From Yimella lutea (GTDB lineage: Bacteria > Actinomycetota > Actinomycetes > Actinomycetales > Dermatophilaceae), in assembly GCF_006715095.1 (NCBI RefSeq), contig NZ_VFMO01000001.1, positions 1,798,001-1,862,000 on the forward strand: DNA of 64,000 nucleotides, written 5' to 3'. This document shows, in pieces, positions 1-8,861 of this stretch. A program made the translations under genes and the position numbers. Each line of letters opens with the position of its first letter. Positions within the stretch are counted from its first letter, which is position 1. The notes beneath the pieces were generated by a model. That model was not told the DNA's origin, did not search any database, and worked only from the letters and a program-made list of their open reading frames with translations.

Positions 1-714
1 CCTACGTTGTGGTCCGCCGATGCCGAGCGGGGTTGGTTGCTCGTGCCGGATCAGGGGCCGACCCTGCGCGACGTTGCCGACGCGCAGAACATCACGGGGC
101 ACCTCTCGGCGGTGCTTCGCCGATATGCTCGGGCGCAACGAGCGTCCGTCAAGGCGGTCGATGCGATGGCGGCGGCCGGCGTGCCCACGCTCCGTCCCTG
201 CGATCTGGTGCAGGAGTGGACGAGTGAGGGCCTGTCCGCAGAGGCCACACCCGCGTTACGTGACGCCGCGGCGCGCCTCGACGCGGTCGGCCTGCCGACC
301 ACCGTCCAGCACGACGACCTGCATGCCGGCAATGTCTTTGTCGCCGACGCGGCCAGTGCCAGCATGCATGACTCGCGCATTTTCGACTGGGGTGACACCT
401 ATCTCGGAAATCCGTTGTGCTCGTTGCTGATTCCGCTGCGTGGCCCGTCGTACCACTTCGATCTGCCCGCTGACCCAGAGCGCGACGCTCGCATGGTGCG
501 GGCCTACCTGGCGTGCTGGTCGGACGTCGCGTCGTCGGCCGAATTGTCGAAGGTACTTCCCGACGCGCTGCTGCTGGCCCGGGTCGGTCGCATCATCGGG
601 TGGCGCCGAGCGCTGGCGAATGCGACAGATGCCCAGAAGCGGCAGTGGTCGGACCACCCGATGCAATGGGTGAAGGAAGTCGTCGCAGCCGTACGGTCTG
701 CACGCCGGCGATGA
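1..714 (+). CDS. APH-family phosphotransferase, 5' end cut by window
   Basis: The frame is open from the first base, so the N-terminal lobe lies outside the window and the TTG at position 7 need not be the real start. The visible 237 residues hold the C-terminal lobe of an aminoglycoside/choline-kinase-like fold: the catalytic loop HDDLHAGN (visible residues about 104-111) and the metal-binding DWGD (about 129-132). Such enzymes move the ATP gamma-phosphate to a hydroxyl of a small molecule. The substrate cannot be read from the sequence, and the fold is also used for homoserine, fructosamine and choline kinases, so a resistance role is not implied. It converges with the aldo/keto reductase gene about 95 bp downstream. 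Confidence 0.75.
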   Translation, partial: PTLWSADAERGWLLVPDQGPTLRDVADAQNITGHLSAVLRRYARAQRASVKAVDAMAAAGVPTLRPCDLVQEWTSEGLSAEATPALRDAAARLDAVGLPTTVQHDDLHAGNVFVADAASASMHDSRIFDWGDTYLGNPLCSLLIPLRGPSYHFDLPADPERDARMVRAYLACWSDVASSAELSKVLPDALLLARVGRIIGWRRALANATDAQKRQWSDHPMQWVKEVVAAVRSARRR

Positions 715-809
715 GGCGAGCCGCATCCGTGCTGGGTAGTGGTCGTCCAGGGGCCACTAATCGCTCGATCGCGTGGTTCATCCAGCGCTCCTCGGCCGCC
801 ACCCCAGGG

Positions 810-1643
810 TCACAGCATTTCTAGTCGTCGCGGTCCGCTCGGCGGCGGGAACGCACGGTCCAGAGCGTCCAAGTCTTCGCGGGTCAGCTCCACCTCCAGT
901 GCTGTGGCGTTGTCGCGCACGTGTTGCGGGCTGCTCGCCTTGGGGATCGTGCAGAGCGAGTCGCGGCGCAGCACCCAGGCGAGGGCCGCCGCCGCGGGGC
1001 TGACGCTGTGTCCGGCCGCGACGTCGTTCAACGTCGCGTCGTGAAGGATGCGGCCCTGCTCGATCGGCGAGTACGCCATGACCGGCAGCTGGTGGTCGGT
1101 GCACCACGGCAGTAGGTCGTACTCCGGTCCTCGCCGCGACAGGTTGTACAGCACCTGATTCGTGGCCAGCCCGCTGCTGCCCGGCACGTCTCGCAGGTCG
1201 GCGAGGGCCAGGTGGTCGAAGTTGCTGACGCCCCAGTATCGGATTTTCCCGTCCGCGACGAGCTGTTGGAAGGCCGCGACGGTGTCCTGCAGCGGGTACC
1301 TGCCCTGCCAGTGCAACAGGTAGAGGTCAATCCGATCGGTGCCCAGGCGTTCCAGGCTGCGTTCGCAGGCCGCGATCGTGCCGGAACGGGAGGCCTGGGA
1401 CGGCCGGACCTTGCTGACCACGAACGCCTCGTCGCGGCGACCCGCCAATGCTTCGCCGACCACCTCCTCCGCGCCGCCGTCGGCGTACATCTCGGCGGTG
1501 TCGACCAGTGTCATGCCCAGCTCCAGGCCGGCGTGCAGCGCGGCGACCTCGTCGCCGCGTCGGCCGGGGTCCTCACCCCAGCCCCAGGTGCCCTGGCCCA
1601 GCACAGGGATGGACTCCCCGCTCGGTAGCGTTATCCGTCGCAT
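810..1643 (-). CDS. Aldo/keto reductase
   Basis: A 277-residue NADPH-dependent oxidoreductase of the AKR family, a TIM barrel that reduces aldehydes or ketones. The catalytic tetrad is visible as D48, Y53, K78 and H111 (the last in LLHWQG). The C-terminal IPKASS segment is the usual cofactor phosphate-binding strand. The length is at the short end of the family, like bacterial 2,5-diketo-gluconate-reductase relatives. The ATG at 1643 is the first start in frame and begins right before the first beta-hairpin (LPSGESIP). It lies downstream of the glycerophosphodiesterase gene on the same strand with a 105 bp gap, so joint transcription is possible but not shown. The substrate is unknown. Confidence 0.88.
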   Translation of the reverse strand: MRRITLPSGESIPVLGQGTWGWGEDPGRRGDEVAALHAGLELGMTLVDTAEMYADGGAEEVVGEALAGRRDEAFVVSKVRPSQASRSGTIAACERSLERLGTDRIDLYLLHWQGRYPLQDTVAAFQQLVADGKIRYWGVSNFDHLALADLRDVPGSSGLATNQVLYNLSRRGPEYDLLPWCTDHQLPVMAYSPIEQGRILHDATLNDVAAGHSVSPAAAALAWVLRRDSLCTIPKASSPQHVRDNATALEVELTREDLDALDRAFPPPSGPRRLEML

Positions 1644-1748
1644 TCCGCGATCACTTCCTGGTTGTCCTGAGGTGGGAGGTGGGCTGAGATCCTCGAAGGG
1701 CCGGCGCGTACCCGGCCGGTACTCAGCGTCGACAAACGACCTGGCCGC

Positions 1749-2516
1749 TCAGGCCCACTGACCGCGTTCCTGCAGAACGGTTTTCAGCAGGTCGGCACGG
1801 TCGGAGATCAGGCCGTCGACGCCGAGGTCGAGCAACTCGTGCATCTCCTCGGGGTCGTTGATCGTCCAGACATGCACCTGTACTCCGGTGCTGTGCGCCC
1901 GCTGCACCAGCGCTCTGGTCACCACGGTCACCCGACCATAGTGATGGGGGATCTGCAGAGCGTCGACCGGGCCAAGTGCTCGGCGCGCCAGCGGGGAGAA
2001 CCGGGCCTTTGCGGCCAGCACAGCGGTGCGAGTCCGACTCTTGCCGGCCGAGGTCGCCACCGGTCTCGACAGTCGCTTGAGCACCTCGTGACGCGTGTGA
2101 TCGTCGAACGACGCGACAAGGACGCGGTCGTGCGCCGCGTGCTTCTCGATCGTGTCGGCAAGGGTCTCAGCGGCGCTGATGTGCTTGCAGTCAATGTTCA
2201 GACGGAGGGCGGGCCAGGCATCCAGCACGTCGTCGAGGCGGGGCACGGGCTGATCGCCGATACGGGCGAGCTCGACCGTGCTCCAAGGCAGTTCGCGGAT
2301 CAGCCCGTGCGCATCGGTGACCCGGTCGAGGGTGTCGTCGTGGAAGGCGACCAGCATGCCGTCCGACGTGACGTGCACATCGGTCTCGACATAGGCGAAA
2401 CCCAGATCGACCGCCTGCTCGAAGGCAGCGAGGGTGTTCTCGTGGCCGTCGACCGAGAAGCCGCGATGCGCCATCGCGATCGGGGCCGGGTGATCGAAAT
2501 ACGCCGTACGTGCCAT
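1749..2516 (-). CDS. Glycerophosphodiester phosphodiesterase
   Basis: A 255-residue GDPD-family TIM barrel that hydrolyses glycerophosphodiesters to glycerol 3-phosphate and an alcohol. The N-terminal AHRGF motif, ENTLAAF, ETDVHVT and FHDDTLDR segments carry the His/Glu/Asp metal and acid-base residues; WTINDPE and GLISDRAD close the barrel. No signal peptide is seen, so it should be cytoplasmic. The frame is open further upstream, but that stretch lies inside the MurA-like gene and looks non-coding. The ATG at 2516 begins at the expected N-terminus, 11 nt after the MurA-like stop codon, so the two genes are probably cotranscribed and translationally coupled. Confidence 0.88.
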   Translation of the reverse strand: MARTAYFDHPAPIAMAHRGFSVDGHENTLAAFEQAVDLGFAYVETDVHVTSDGMLVAFHDDTLDRVTDAHGLIRELPWSTVELARIGDQPVPRLDDVLDAWPALRLNIDCKHISAAETLADTIEKHAAHDRVLVASFDDHTRHEVLKRLSRPVATSAGKSRTRTAVLAAKARFSPLARRALGPVDALQIPHHYGRVTVVTRALVQRAHSTGVQVHVWTINDPEEMHELLDLGVDGLISDRADLLKTVLQERGQWA

Positions 2517-2527
2517 GGGCGCGCTGC

Positions 2528-4054
2528 TCAGTCGCGGAAGGACTCGATCTTCGCGCCGAGGTCGTTGAGGCGCTCGGCGAGCTCCTCGTAGCCACGGTTG
2601 ATGACGTAGGTGTTGCGCAGCACCGAGGTGCCCGGTGCGGCGAGCATGCCCAGCAGGATGACGACTCCCGGACGCAGCGCCGGCGGGCACATGACCTCGG
2701 CCGCGCGCCAACGGGTCGGGCCCTCGATGAGCACGCGGTGCGGGTCCATCAGCTTGACCTTCGCACCGAGCGCGTTGAGGTCGATCAGGTAGATCGCCCG
2801 GTTGTCGTACACCCAGTCGTGGATCGTGGTGCTGCCGGTCGCAGTCGCCGCGATGACGGCGAAGAACGGCAGGTTGTCGATATTGAGGCCGGGGAACGGC
2901 ATCGGGTGGATTTTGTCCTTCGGCGCCACCAGATCGCTCGGGATCGTGGTGATGTCGACCAAACGGGTCTCACCGTTCTTCGACAGGTACTCCTGGCTCA
3001 TCTCGTACTGGAAGCCCATGACCTCCAGCTGAGCCAGTTCCATCTCCATGAACTCGATCGGCACGCGCTTGACGGTGATCTGCGACTTGGTGACGATCGC
3101 GGCTGCGATGAGCGACATCGCCTCGATCGGGTCCTCGGACGGGTGGTACTCGACGTCCTTGTTGATCTCCTTGACGCCGGTGACGGTCAAGGTTGTCGTG
3201 CCGACGCCCTCGACCTCGACACCGAGTTCGCGCAGGAAGAAACAGAGGTCCTGAACCATGTAGTTCGGGCTGGCGTTGCGAATGATGGTGGTGCCCTCAT
3301 AGCGGGCGGCCGCGAACAGTGCGTTCTCGGTGACGGTGTCGCCGCGCTCGGTGAGCACGATGGCACGCTTGGGGCGCACCTCGCGATCGACGGTCGCGTG
3401 GTAGTAACCGTGCGTCGCGACGACGTCGAGGCCGAAGTGGCGCAGCGCGTGCAGGTGCGGCTCCACGGTGCGCTCACCGAGGTCGCAGCCGCCGGCGTTC
3501 GGCAGCTTGAACTTCTCGTACTCGTGCAGCAGCGGGCCGAGGAACATCAGGATCGTGCGGGTGCGGCGGGCAGCTGCCTCGTCCATCGAATCGAGGTCGA
3601 TGGTGTCGCCCGGGACGATCTCCAGGTCGGAGCTGTTCGGCAGCCAGCGGGTCTTCACGCCGATCGAGTCGAGCACCTCGGTGATGCGGTTGACCTCTTC
3701 GATGCGCGCAAGGTTGCGCAGCGTCGTCTTCCCCTTGTTCAGCAGAGCCGCACACAGACACGCGACTGCGGCGTTCTTGCTGGTGCGTACGTCGATCTCA
3801 CCCGAGAGCTGACGCCCGCCTTCGATGCGAAGGTTCAGGGGAGTGTTCGATGCCACGGTTACCACCTCGGTGTCGAGAGCCTGTCCGATCCGCGCGAGCG
3901 TCTCCAGACTCAAGTTCTGTTTGCCTTGTTCGATGCGCGCGACGGCGCTCTGACTGGTGTTCAAGGATGCTGCAAGTTCGTGCTGGGTCAGTTGTTTGTG
4001 GCGCCGCGCGTCGCGAATGATGCGGCCGACGCGTACCAGATAGTCCTCAGTCAC
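2528..4054 (-). CDS. XRE helix-turn-helix fused to MurA-like enolpyruvyl transferase
   Basis: About 508 residues in two parts. Residues about 1-65 form an XRE/Cro-type helix-turn-helix (TQHELAASLNTSQSAVARIEQGK). The rest is a complete EPT fold like UDP-GlcNAc 1-carboxyvinyltransferase. The MurA active-site features are kept: SKNAA (UDP-sugar/PEP contact), GGCDLGERTVEPHL with the catalytic-loop Cys, and the ALRPG plus NRGYEEL segments near the C-terminus. From memory, similar fusions occur widely in actinobacteria beside a normal MurA, so this is probably a second, DNA-binding paralogue. The GTG at 4054 is preferred over the GTG at 4072 because a TACGCT box sits 6 nt upstream and relatives start at the TEDYLVR region. 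A perfect palindrome overlies the promoter, suggesting autoregulation (inference). Confidence 0.88.
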   Translation of the reverse strand: MTEDYLVRVGRIIRDARRHKQLTQHELAASLNTSQSAVARIEQGKQNLSLETLARIGQALDTEVVTVASNTPLNLRIEGGRQLSGEIDVRTSKNAAVACLCAALLNKGKTTLRNLARIEEVNRITEVLDSIGVKTRWLPNSSDLEIVPGDTIDLDSMDEAAARRTRTILMFLGPLLHEYEKFKLPNAGGCDLGERTVEPHLHALRHFGLDVVATHGYYHATVDREVRPKRAIVLTERGDTVTENALFAAARYEGTTIIRNASPNYMVQDLCFFLRELGVEVEGVGTTTLTVTGVKEINKDVEYHPSEDPIEAMSLIAAAIVTKSQITVKRVPIEFMEMELAQLEVMGFQYEMSQEYLSKNGETRLVDITTIPSDLVAPKDKIHPMPFPGLNIDNLPFFAVIAATATGSTTIHDWVYDNRAIYLIDLNALGAKVKLMDPHRVLIEGPTRWRAAEVMCPPALRPGVVILLGMLAAPGTSVLRNTYVINRGYEELAERLNDLGAKIESFRD

Positions 4055-4060
4055 TCCGGG

Positions 4061-4066
4061 AGCGTA
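4061..4066 (-). promoter_or_regulatory. Putative -10 box, leaderless start of HTH-MurA gene
   Basis: On the minus strand TACGCT is followed by exactly 6 nt and then the GTG at 4054. This TANNNT-6-start layout is typical of leaderless actinobacterial mRNAs. No clear -35 is visible. Confidence 0.4.
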
Positions 4067-4082
4067 TCTCACATATGAGATA
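4065..4082. promoter_or_regulatory. Candidate autoregulatory operator (TATCTCA-N4-TGAGATA)
   Basis: A perfect inverted repeat with 7-bp arms around CATA lies immediately upstream of, and overlapping, the putative -10 box of the HTH-MurA gene. Its size and position fit a dimeric XRE-type repressor site that would block RNA polymerase. No other gene start is close, so the fused HTH domain is the natural candidate ligand. Confidence 0.5.
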
Positions 4083-4138
4083 TCGACGGGATTCAGAGCA
4101 GTTTGTTCAGCGTAACGCTGATCACCCCTTCGACACGA

Positions 4139-4173
4139 AAGGCGCGACCCGTCACGTGGACAGGTCGCGCCTT
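4139..4173 (-). terminator. Hairpin terminator after fadJ-like gene
   Basis: An 11-bp stem (AAGGCGCGACC / GGTCGCGCCTT) with a 13-nt loop lies just downstream of the stop codon at 4190 on the minus strand. Confidence 0.55.
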
Positions 4174-4189
4174 CGCGCTCGAGATGTGC

Positions 4190-6295
4190 TCAGGACGTGG
4201 GCACGCTCGCAACGCCCGGAGCCAGGAACCGCGAACCCGTGACCTTCTCGGAGGTGCCGGTGCGGTCCAACAGCGGTGAGATGCCGCCGTTCCAGAACGG
4301 GAAACCCGCACCGGTGATCATCGCGAGGTCGATGTCCTGCACCTCGGCAACGACGCCTTCGTCGAGCATTCGGCGGATCTCGTCGGCCATCGAGGCCAGC
4401 GCGCTCTCGCGCACCTGCTCGGCGGTGAGCTCCTTCGGGTCGGACGGAGCATCGAACAGCTCCATGACCTTCGGGTCGATCTTCCCGTCGGCGCCGTAGA
4501 ACGAGGGGATCTTCGCCTCCACGACCTTGGCCAGGTTCTTGCTCGCCCGGAAGCGGTCCGGGAAGGCCTTGGCGAGGGTCTCGCTGTTGTGCAGCGCGAT
4601 CGGGGGACCGACCAACGAGATCAGCATGAACGGCGGCATCGGGGTGAGGCCGGCGAATGCCTTTTCGACGGTCTCGATCGGCGTGCCCTCATCGACCATG
4701 CGACCCGCGTCGCCCATGAAACGCCCGAGCAGACGGTTGACCACGAACGACGGCGAGTTCTTCACCAGGATGCAGGTCTTCTTCAGGCCCTTTCCTGCGG
4801 CGAATGCCGTTGCGAAAGTAGCGTCGTCGGTCTTCTCGCCGCGGATGATCTCCAGCAGCGGCATGACGGCCACCGGGTTGAAGAAGTGGAAGCCCACTAC
4901 CCGCTCCGGGTGCTTGAGGTCTTCGGCCATCTCGGTGATCGACAGCGACGAGGTGTTGGTGGCCAGCACGCACTCCGGCGTGACGATCTCCTCGACCTCG
5001 GCCCAGACCTTCTTCTTGACCGACATCTGCTCGAACACCGCCTCGATGACGAAGTCGGCGTCGGCGAATCCGTCCTTGGAGGTGGAACCGGTGACGAGCG
5101 CCTTGAAGCGGTTCACGCCGTCGGGGGAGATGCGTCCCTTCGCAGCGAGCTTGTCGATCTCTGCGTGGACGTACTCCACACCCTTGTCGACCCGCTCCTG
5201 GTCGAGGTCGGTCATCACGACCGGCACCTTCAGCTGACGGATGAACAGCATCGCCATCTGACTGGCCATGAGTCCTGCACCGACGATGCCCACCTTGGAG
5301 ATCTTGCGGGCGAGCGACTTGTCCGGCGCACCGGCAGGACGCTTGGCGCGGCGCTGCACCAGGTCGAACGCGTACAGGCCGGCACGCAGTTCGTCGCTCA
5401 TGATGAGGTCGGCCAAAGCCTGGTTCTCAGCCTCGAAAGCCTCCTCGCGCGACGCCGTTCGAGCGGCAGCGACGAGGTCGAGCGCGCGGTACGCCGAGAT
5501 GGCAGCGCGACCGGTGCGCTGGTCCGCCGTCTTGCGCATCTTCGAAACGGCTGCGTCCCAAGCGGTTTCGTCGGTGTCGACCGACCCGCGCTCGACCTTC
5601 TCCTCGCCCGAGATGACGCCTTCGGCGAACGCCAGCGAGTCCTCCAGGAAGGTGACCGGCTCGAGCAGGCGGTCCGCGCAACCCAGGGCGAAGGCGTCCT
5701 TGCCCTTGATCATGCGGTTCTGGTTGAGCGGGTTCTCGACGATCAGCTTGAGTGCGTTCTCGACACCGATGAGGTTCGGCAGCAGGTAGGTGCCACCCCA
5801 GCCGGGCACGAGACCGAGGAAGACCTCGGGCGTGGCGTACGCGGGCACGTCCGAGGAGATCGTGCGGTAATCGGCGTACAACGCGATCTCGACGCCGCCA
5901 CCCATGGAGGCGCCGTTGATGAACGCGAAGGTCGGCACCGACAGGTCGCTGATCTTGCTGAACGTCTCGTGACCCTGACGGGCGATCTCCAGCGCCTGGT
6001 CGCGGGAGGTGATCGTGCCGACACCCTTGAGGTCGGCGCCGACGGCGAAGATGAACGGCTTGCCGGTGATGCCGAGGCCGACGATCTCCTTGGCATTCGC
6101 GCGGCGGGCGGCCTCGTCCAGCGCGTCCGAGAGCTCGGTGAGACCGGCCGGGCCGAAGCTGTTCGGCTTGGTGTGGTCGAACGCGTTGTCGAGCGTCAGG
6201 AGCACGAAAGTGCCTGCACCACCGGGCAACTCGACGTCCTGGCTACGGACGTGGGTGACGACCTCGTCCGCGTGCTGGTTCTGGTTCTCGGCCAT
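4190..6295 (-). CDS. fadJ: Multifunctional enoyl-CoA hydratase/3-hydroxyacyl-CoA dehydrogenase (fatty acid oxidation alpha subunit)
   Basis: A 701-residue FadB/FadJ-type enzyme for the middle steps of fatty acid beta-oxidation. Residues about 30-220 are a crotonase domain with the oxyanion region ASMGGGVEIAL (E136) and PEVFLGLVPGWGG (E157). A Rossmann NAD site begins at about residue 336 (VGAGLMA), followed by NTSSLSI and the catalytic His segment GFHFFNPV, then two 3HCDH C-terminal repeats. The nucleotide motif is GAGLMA rather than the usual GAGTMG, a mild variant. ATG 6295 shares one base with the thiolase stop codon (TGATG), so the frame continuing upstream is ignored. It forms a cotranslated alpha/beta pair with the thiolase. 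fadB is an equally fair name. Confidence 0.93.
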   Translation of the reverse strand: MAENQNQHADEVVTHVRSQDVELPGGAGTFVLLTLDNAFDHTKPNSFGPAGLTELSDALDEAARRANAKEIVGLGITGKPFIFAVGADLKGVGTITSRDQALEIARQGHETFSKISDLSVPTFAFINGASMGGGVEIALYADYRTISSDVPAYATPEVFLGLVPGWGGTYLLPNLIGVENALKLIVENPLNQNRMIKGKDAFALGCADRLLEPVTFLEDSLAFAEGVISGEEKVERGSVDTDETAWDAAVSKMRKTADQRTGRAAISAYRALDLVAAARTASREEAFEAENQALADLIMSDELRAGLYAFDLVQRRAKRPAGAPDKSLARKISKVGIVGAGLMASQMAMLFIRQLKVPVVMTDLDQERVDKGVEYVHAEIDKLAAKGRISPDGVNRFKALVTGSTSKDGFADADFVIEAVFEQMSVKKKVWAEVEEIVTPECVLATNTSSLSITEMAEDLKHPERVVGFHFFNPVAVMPLLEIIRGEKTDDATFATAFAAGKGLKKTCILVKNSPSFVVNRLLGRFMGDAGRMVDEGTPIETVEKAFAGLTPMPPFMLISLVGPPIALHNSETLAKAFPDRFRASKNLAKVVEAKIPSFYGADGKIDPKVMELFDAPSDPKELTAEQVRESALASMADEIRRMLDEGVVAEVQDIDLAMITGAGFPFWNGGISPLLDRTGTSEKVTGSRFLAPGVASVPTS

Positions 6296-7557
6296 CAGGC
6301 AACACCCTCTTCGGAGTTGTTCGAGTGGAGCTTGGAGACCTCGCTGTCGACCGAGCTGACGTACTCGGCGTGGTGCGGGTTCTCCCAGATGACCGCCCCA
6401 CCCATGCCGATTCCGATGCACATCGCGGTGAGGCCGTAACGCACCTCGGGGTGCTCCTCGAAGTGACGCGACAGCTGCGTCATCAGCCGGACACCGGACG
6501 AGGCCAGCGGGTGACCGGTCGCGATCGCACCGCCCCACGGGTTGACACGCTTGTCGTCGTCGGCGATGCCGAAGTGTTCGAGGAAGGCGAGCACCTGCAC
6601 GGCGAACGCCTCGTTGAGCTCGAACAGGCCGATGTCGTCGATGCTCAGACCGGCGTGGTCGAGTGCCTTCTCGGTGGCCGGCACCGGACCGATACCCATG
6701 ACCTCCGGTTCCACACCCACGAACGAGTAGGTGACCAGGCGCATGCCGACCGGCAGGCCGAGCTCGTTGGCTGCACGCTCGGAGGCAAGCAGGCAGGCGG
6801 TCGCACCGTCGTTCAGGCCGGCCGCGTTGCCGGCGGTGACGTTTCCGTGCGGACGGAACGGGGTCTTCAGCGACGTGAGGTCCTCGAGCTTGACGTCCTT
6901 GCGCGGCGGCTCGTCGACGGTGGCCAGGCCCCATCCCTTGTCGGCGTGACGCGTCGCGACGGGCACCAGGTCGGGCTGGATCTTGCCGTCCTCGTACGCC
7001 TGCTGCAGCTTGTTCTGGCTGGCGACCGCGAAGTTGTCGCAGCGCTCCTTGGTGACGCTGGGGTAGCGGTCGTGCAGGTTCTCGGCGGTCTCGCCCATGA
7101 CGAGGGCAGAGGTGTCGACCAGCTTCTCGGCGACGATGCGCGGGTTGGGGTCGACGCCCTCACCCATCGGGTGGCGGCCCATGTGCTCGACGCCGCCGGC
7201 GATGGCGATGTCGTAGGCACCGAAGGCGATGCTGGACGCGGTGTTGGTGACGGCCGTCATCGCACCAGCGCACATGCGGTCGACGGAGTAGCCGGGAGTG
7301 GTCTTGGGCAGGCCGGCCAGCAGGGCAGCCAGGCGGCCGAGGGTCAGGCCCTGGTCACCAATCTGCGTCGTGGCCGCGATCGCGACCTCCTCGACGCGCT
7401 CGGGCGGCAGGTTGGGCTGACGGCGCAGCAGGTCGCGGATGCATTTGATGACGAGGTCGTCAGCGCGGGTCTGGGCGTAGATGCCCTTCTCGCCGGCCTT
7501 GCCGAACGGCGTACGAACGCCGTCGACGAAGACGACCTCGGAAAGCGTGCGGGGCAC
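6295..7557 (-). CDS. fadA: Acetyl-CoA acyltransferase (thiolase)
   Basis: A 420-residue thiolase that cleaves 3-ketoacyl-CoA to acetyl-CoA and a shortened acyl-CoA, the last step of beta-oxidation. The acyl-accepting Cys is C96 in DRMCAGA. NEAF (315-318), GHPLASSG (H349) and the second catalytic Cys C380 in AMCIGIGMGG complete the active site. The GTG at 7557 follows GGGAGG at a short 4-nt distance. The stop codon overlaps the start of the hydratase/dehydrogenase gene by one base, which ties the expression of the two subunits together. A TAGAGT box at 7592-7597 on the minus strand could be the promoter -10. Confidence 0.95.
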   Translation of the reverse strand: MPRTLSEVVFVDGVRTPFGKAGEKGIYAQTRADDLVIKCIRDLLRRQPNLPPERVEEVAIAATTQIGDQGLTLGRLAALLAGLPKTTPGYSVDRMCAGAMTAVTNTASSIAFGAYDIAIAGGVEHMGRHPMGEGVDPNPRIVAEKLVDTSALVMGETAENLHDRYPSVTKERCDNFAVASQNKLQQAYEDGKIQPDLVPVATRHADKGWGLATVDEPPRKDVKLEDLTSLKTPFRPHGNVTAGNAAGLNDGATACLLASERAANELGLPVGMRLVTYSFVGVEPEVMGIGPVPATEKALDHAGLSIDDIGLFELNEAFAVQVLAFLEHFGIADDDKRVNPWGGAIATGHPLASSGVRLMTQLSRHFEEHPEVRYGLTAMCIGIGMGGAVIWENPHHAEYVSSVDSEVSKLHSNNSEEGVA

Positions 7558-7607
7558 AGTGCCTCCCGGGATGAGTCGATAGGTCAGGACGACTCTAACC
7601 CGGTTGG

Positions 7608-8861
7608 TTACTCGCTGGTAGGCAGGTCGGCGGAAACCGCGTCGACGATCATCGGGGTGACGACCTCGATCTGCCAGGGCCGCGCTCCGAGCTGGGTCAA
7701 CTCGGCCGAGATCGTCTGTGCATCAAGGGGATTCGCGGAATCCCAGAGCACTCGGCGCAGGTGGTCGGGGGTGAGGATGTTCTCGACCGGCAGGTTGTGC
7801 TCCTCGGCGAAGACCGCGAGGTCGTCACGCACCTCGGTCAGGCGGGCTGCTGCGACGGGGTCGCGGTCGGCCCAGACCCGCGGCGGCGGAGGAGCGTCGC
7901 TGCGGACGGTCGCCGGCGGCAGGTCGGCGTCGGCCATCGAACCGACTCGGCGGACCGCCTCCAACCAATCGCGTTGGTGACGGGCTACGCCGGTGTGCGG
8001 GCGCCCACGCCGACTGGTGGCGCTCGGCAGTGCGAGCAACTCGGCCGGAGTCTTGGGGGCTGTGTTGGCGATCTCGACCAGAAGTGCGTCGGGCAGGACG
8101 CGCCCGGGCGACGTGTCGCGGCGCTGGGCGATGGTGTCGCGGGTGAGCCACAGCTCGCGCACCCGGGCGATCGCGCGACGGTTCTTGATCTTGTGCATCC
8201 CGGAGGTCCGTCGCCAAGGATCCTGACGCGCCGGGGGACCGGTGAAGGAGGTCAGCGCGTGAAACTCCTGCTCGGCCCACTCCCACTTGCCCTGCTCCTG
8301 CAGGTCGGCGGCCAGGGCGTCACGCACCTGCACCAGCACTTCGACGTCGAGTGCCGCGTACGACAGCCACGGCTGCGGCAAAGGCCGCTCGGACCAGTCA
8401 ACCGCCGAGTGCTCCTTCGCGAGTGTCATGCCGAGGTAGTGCTCGATCACCGCGGCAAGACCGACCCGCGGGAGGCCGGCCAGCCGCGAGCCGAGTTCGG
8501 TGTCGAACAGGCGGCTCGGCTTCAGGCCGACCTCGGCCAGGCACGGCAGGTCCTGCGTCGCAGCGTGCAGGACCCACTCGACGTCGGCGATCGCGTCCTG
8601 CACCGGGCTGAGATCGGGGCAGGCGATCGGGTCGATCAGGTGAGTGCCGGATCCTTCCCGGCGGATCTGGACGAGATAGGCACGGTTTCCGTAGCGGAAC
8701 CCGGACGCCCGCTCGGCGTCGATCGCGACCGGACCTTCACCGCCGGCGAGCGCCTTCGCAGTCTGCGTCAGTGCGCGTTCGGTGTCGACGACCGCCGGGA
8801 CCCCGTCAGCGGGGGCGGCCAGCAGTGGGTAGGTGGTGGGTTCGGCGACTTCGTCGGTCAT
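7608..8861 (-). CDS. Ribonuclease D-like 3'-5' exonuclease with HRDC domain
   Basis: A 417-residue RNase D homologue. The DEDDy exonuclease residues are visible: D48 and E50 (AIDAERASG), D104 (ATQDLPCL), and Y168 and D172 (YAALDVEVL). A C-terminal HRDC-like region follows (SPGRVLPDALLVEIAN, KTPAELLAL). It should trim RNA 3' ends in the cytoplasm. ATG 8861 overlaps the DUF3000 stop by four bases (ATGA), which fixes the start although the frame runs on upstream. RNase D next to DUF3000 is a pairing I recall as common in actinobacteria. Confidence 0.9.
   Translation of the reverse strand: MTDEVAEPTTYPLLAAPADGVPAVVDTERALTQTAKALAGGEGPVAIDAERASGFRYGNRAYLVQIRREGSGTHLIDPIACPDLSPVQDAIADVEWVLHAATQDLPCLAEVGLKPSRLFDTELGSRLAGLPRVGLAAVIEHYLGMTLAKEHSAVDWSERPLPQPWLSYAALDVEVLVQVRDALAADLQEQGKWEWAEQEFHALTSFTGPPARQDPWRRTSGMHKIKNRRAIARVRELWLTRDTIAQRRDTSPGRVLPDALLVEIANTAPKTPAELLALPSATSRRGRPHTGVARHQRDWLEAVRRVGSMADADLPPATVRSDAPPPPRVWADRDPVAAARLTEVRDDLAVFAEEHNLPVENILTPDHLRRVLWDSANPLDAQTISAELTQLGARPWQIEVVTPMIVDAVSADLPTSE

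Noticed and set aside
1..714. Aminoglycoside resistance gene
   Set aside because: Only the general APH fold motifs are visible and the N-terminal half is missing; the fold is shared by many metabolic kinases.
1674..1730. GGCCGG-rich segment between the GDPD and AKR genes as a terminator
   Set aside because: The arms do not pair without several mismatches, and both genes run in the same direction.
4055..4072. Longer HTH-MurA start at GTG 4072
   Set aside because: It would place the candidate operator inside the coding region, adds six residues not expected in relatives, and has no ribosome binding site; GTG 4054 has a -10 box at the right distance.
2510..4078. Long open frames opposite the MurA-like, fadJ, secD and thrS genes
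   Set aside because: High-GC third positions create long antisense frames; they lack starts with ribosome binding sites and show His/Arg/Asp-rich shadow composition, while the opposite strand has clear family motifs.
6296..6934. Open frame upstream of the fadJ-like gene, on the minus strand
   Set aside because: It is the thiolase gene read in another frame; composition is Arg/His/Pro-rich and the true start overlaps the thiolase stop.
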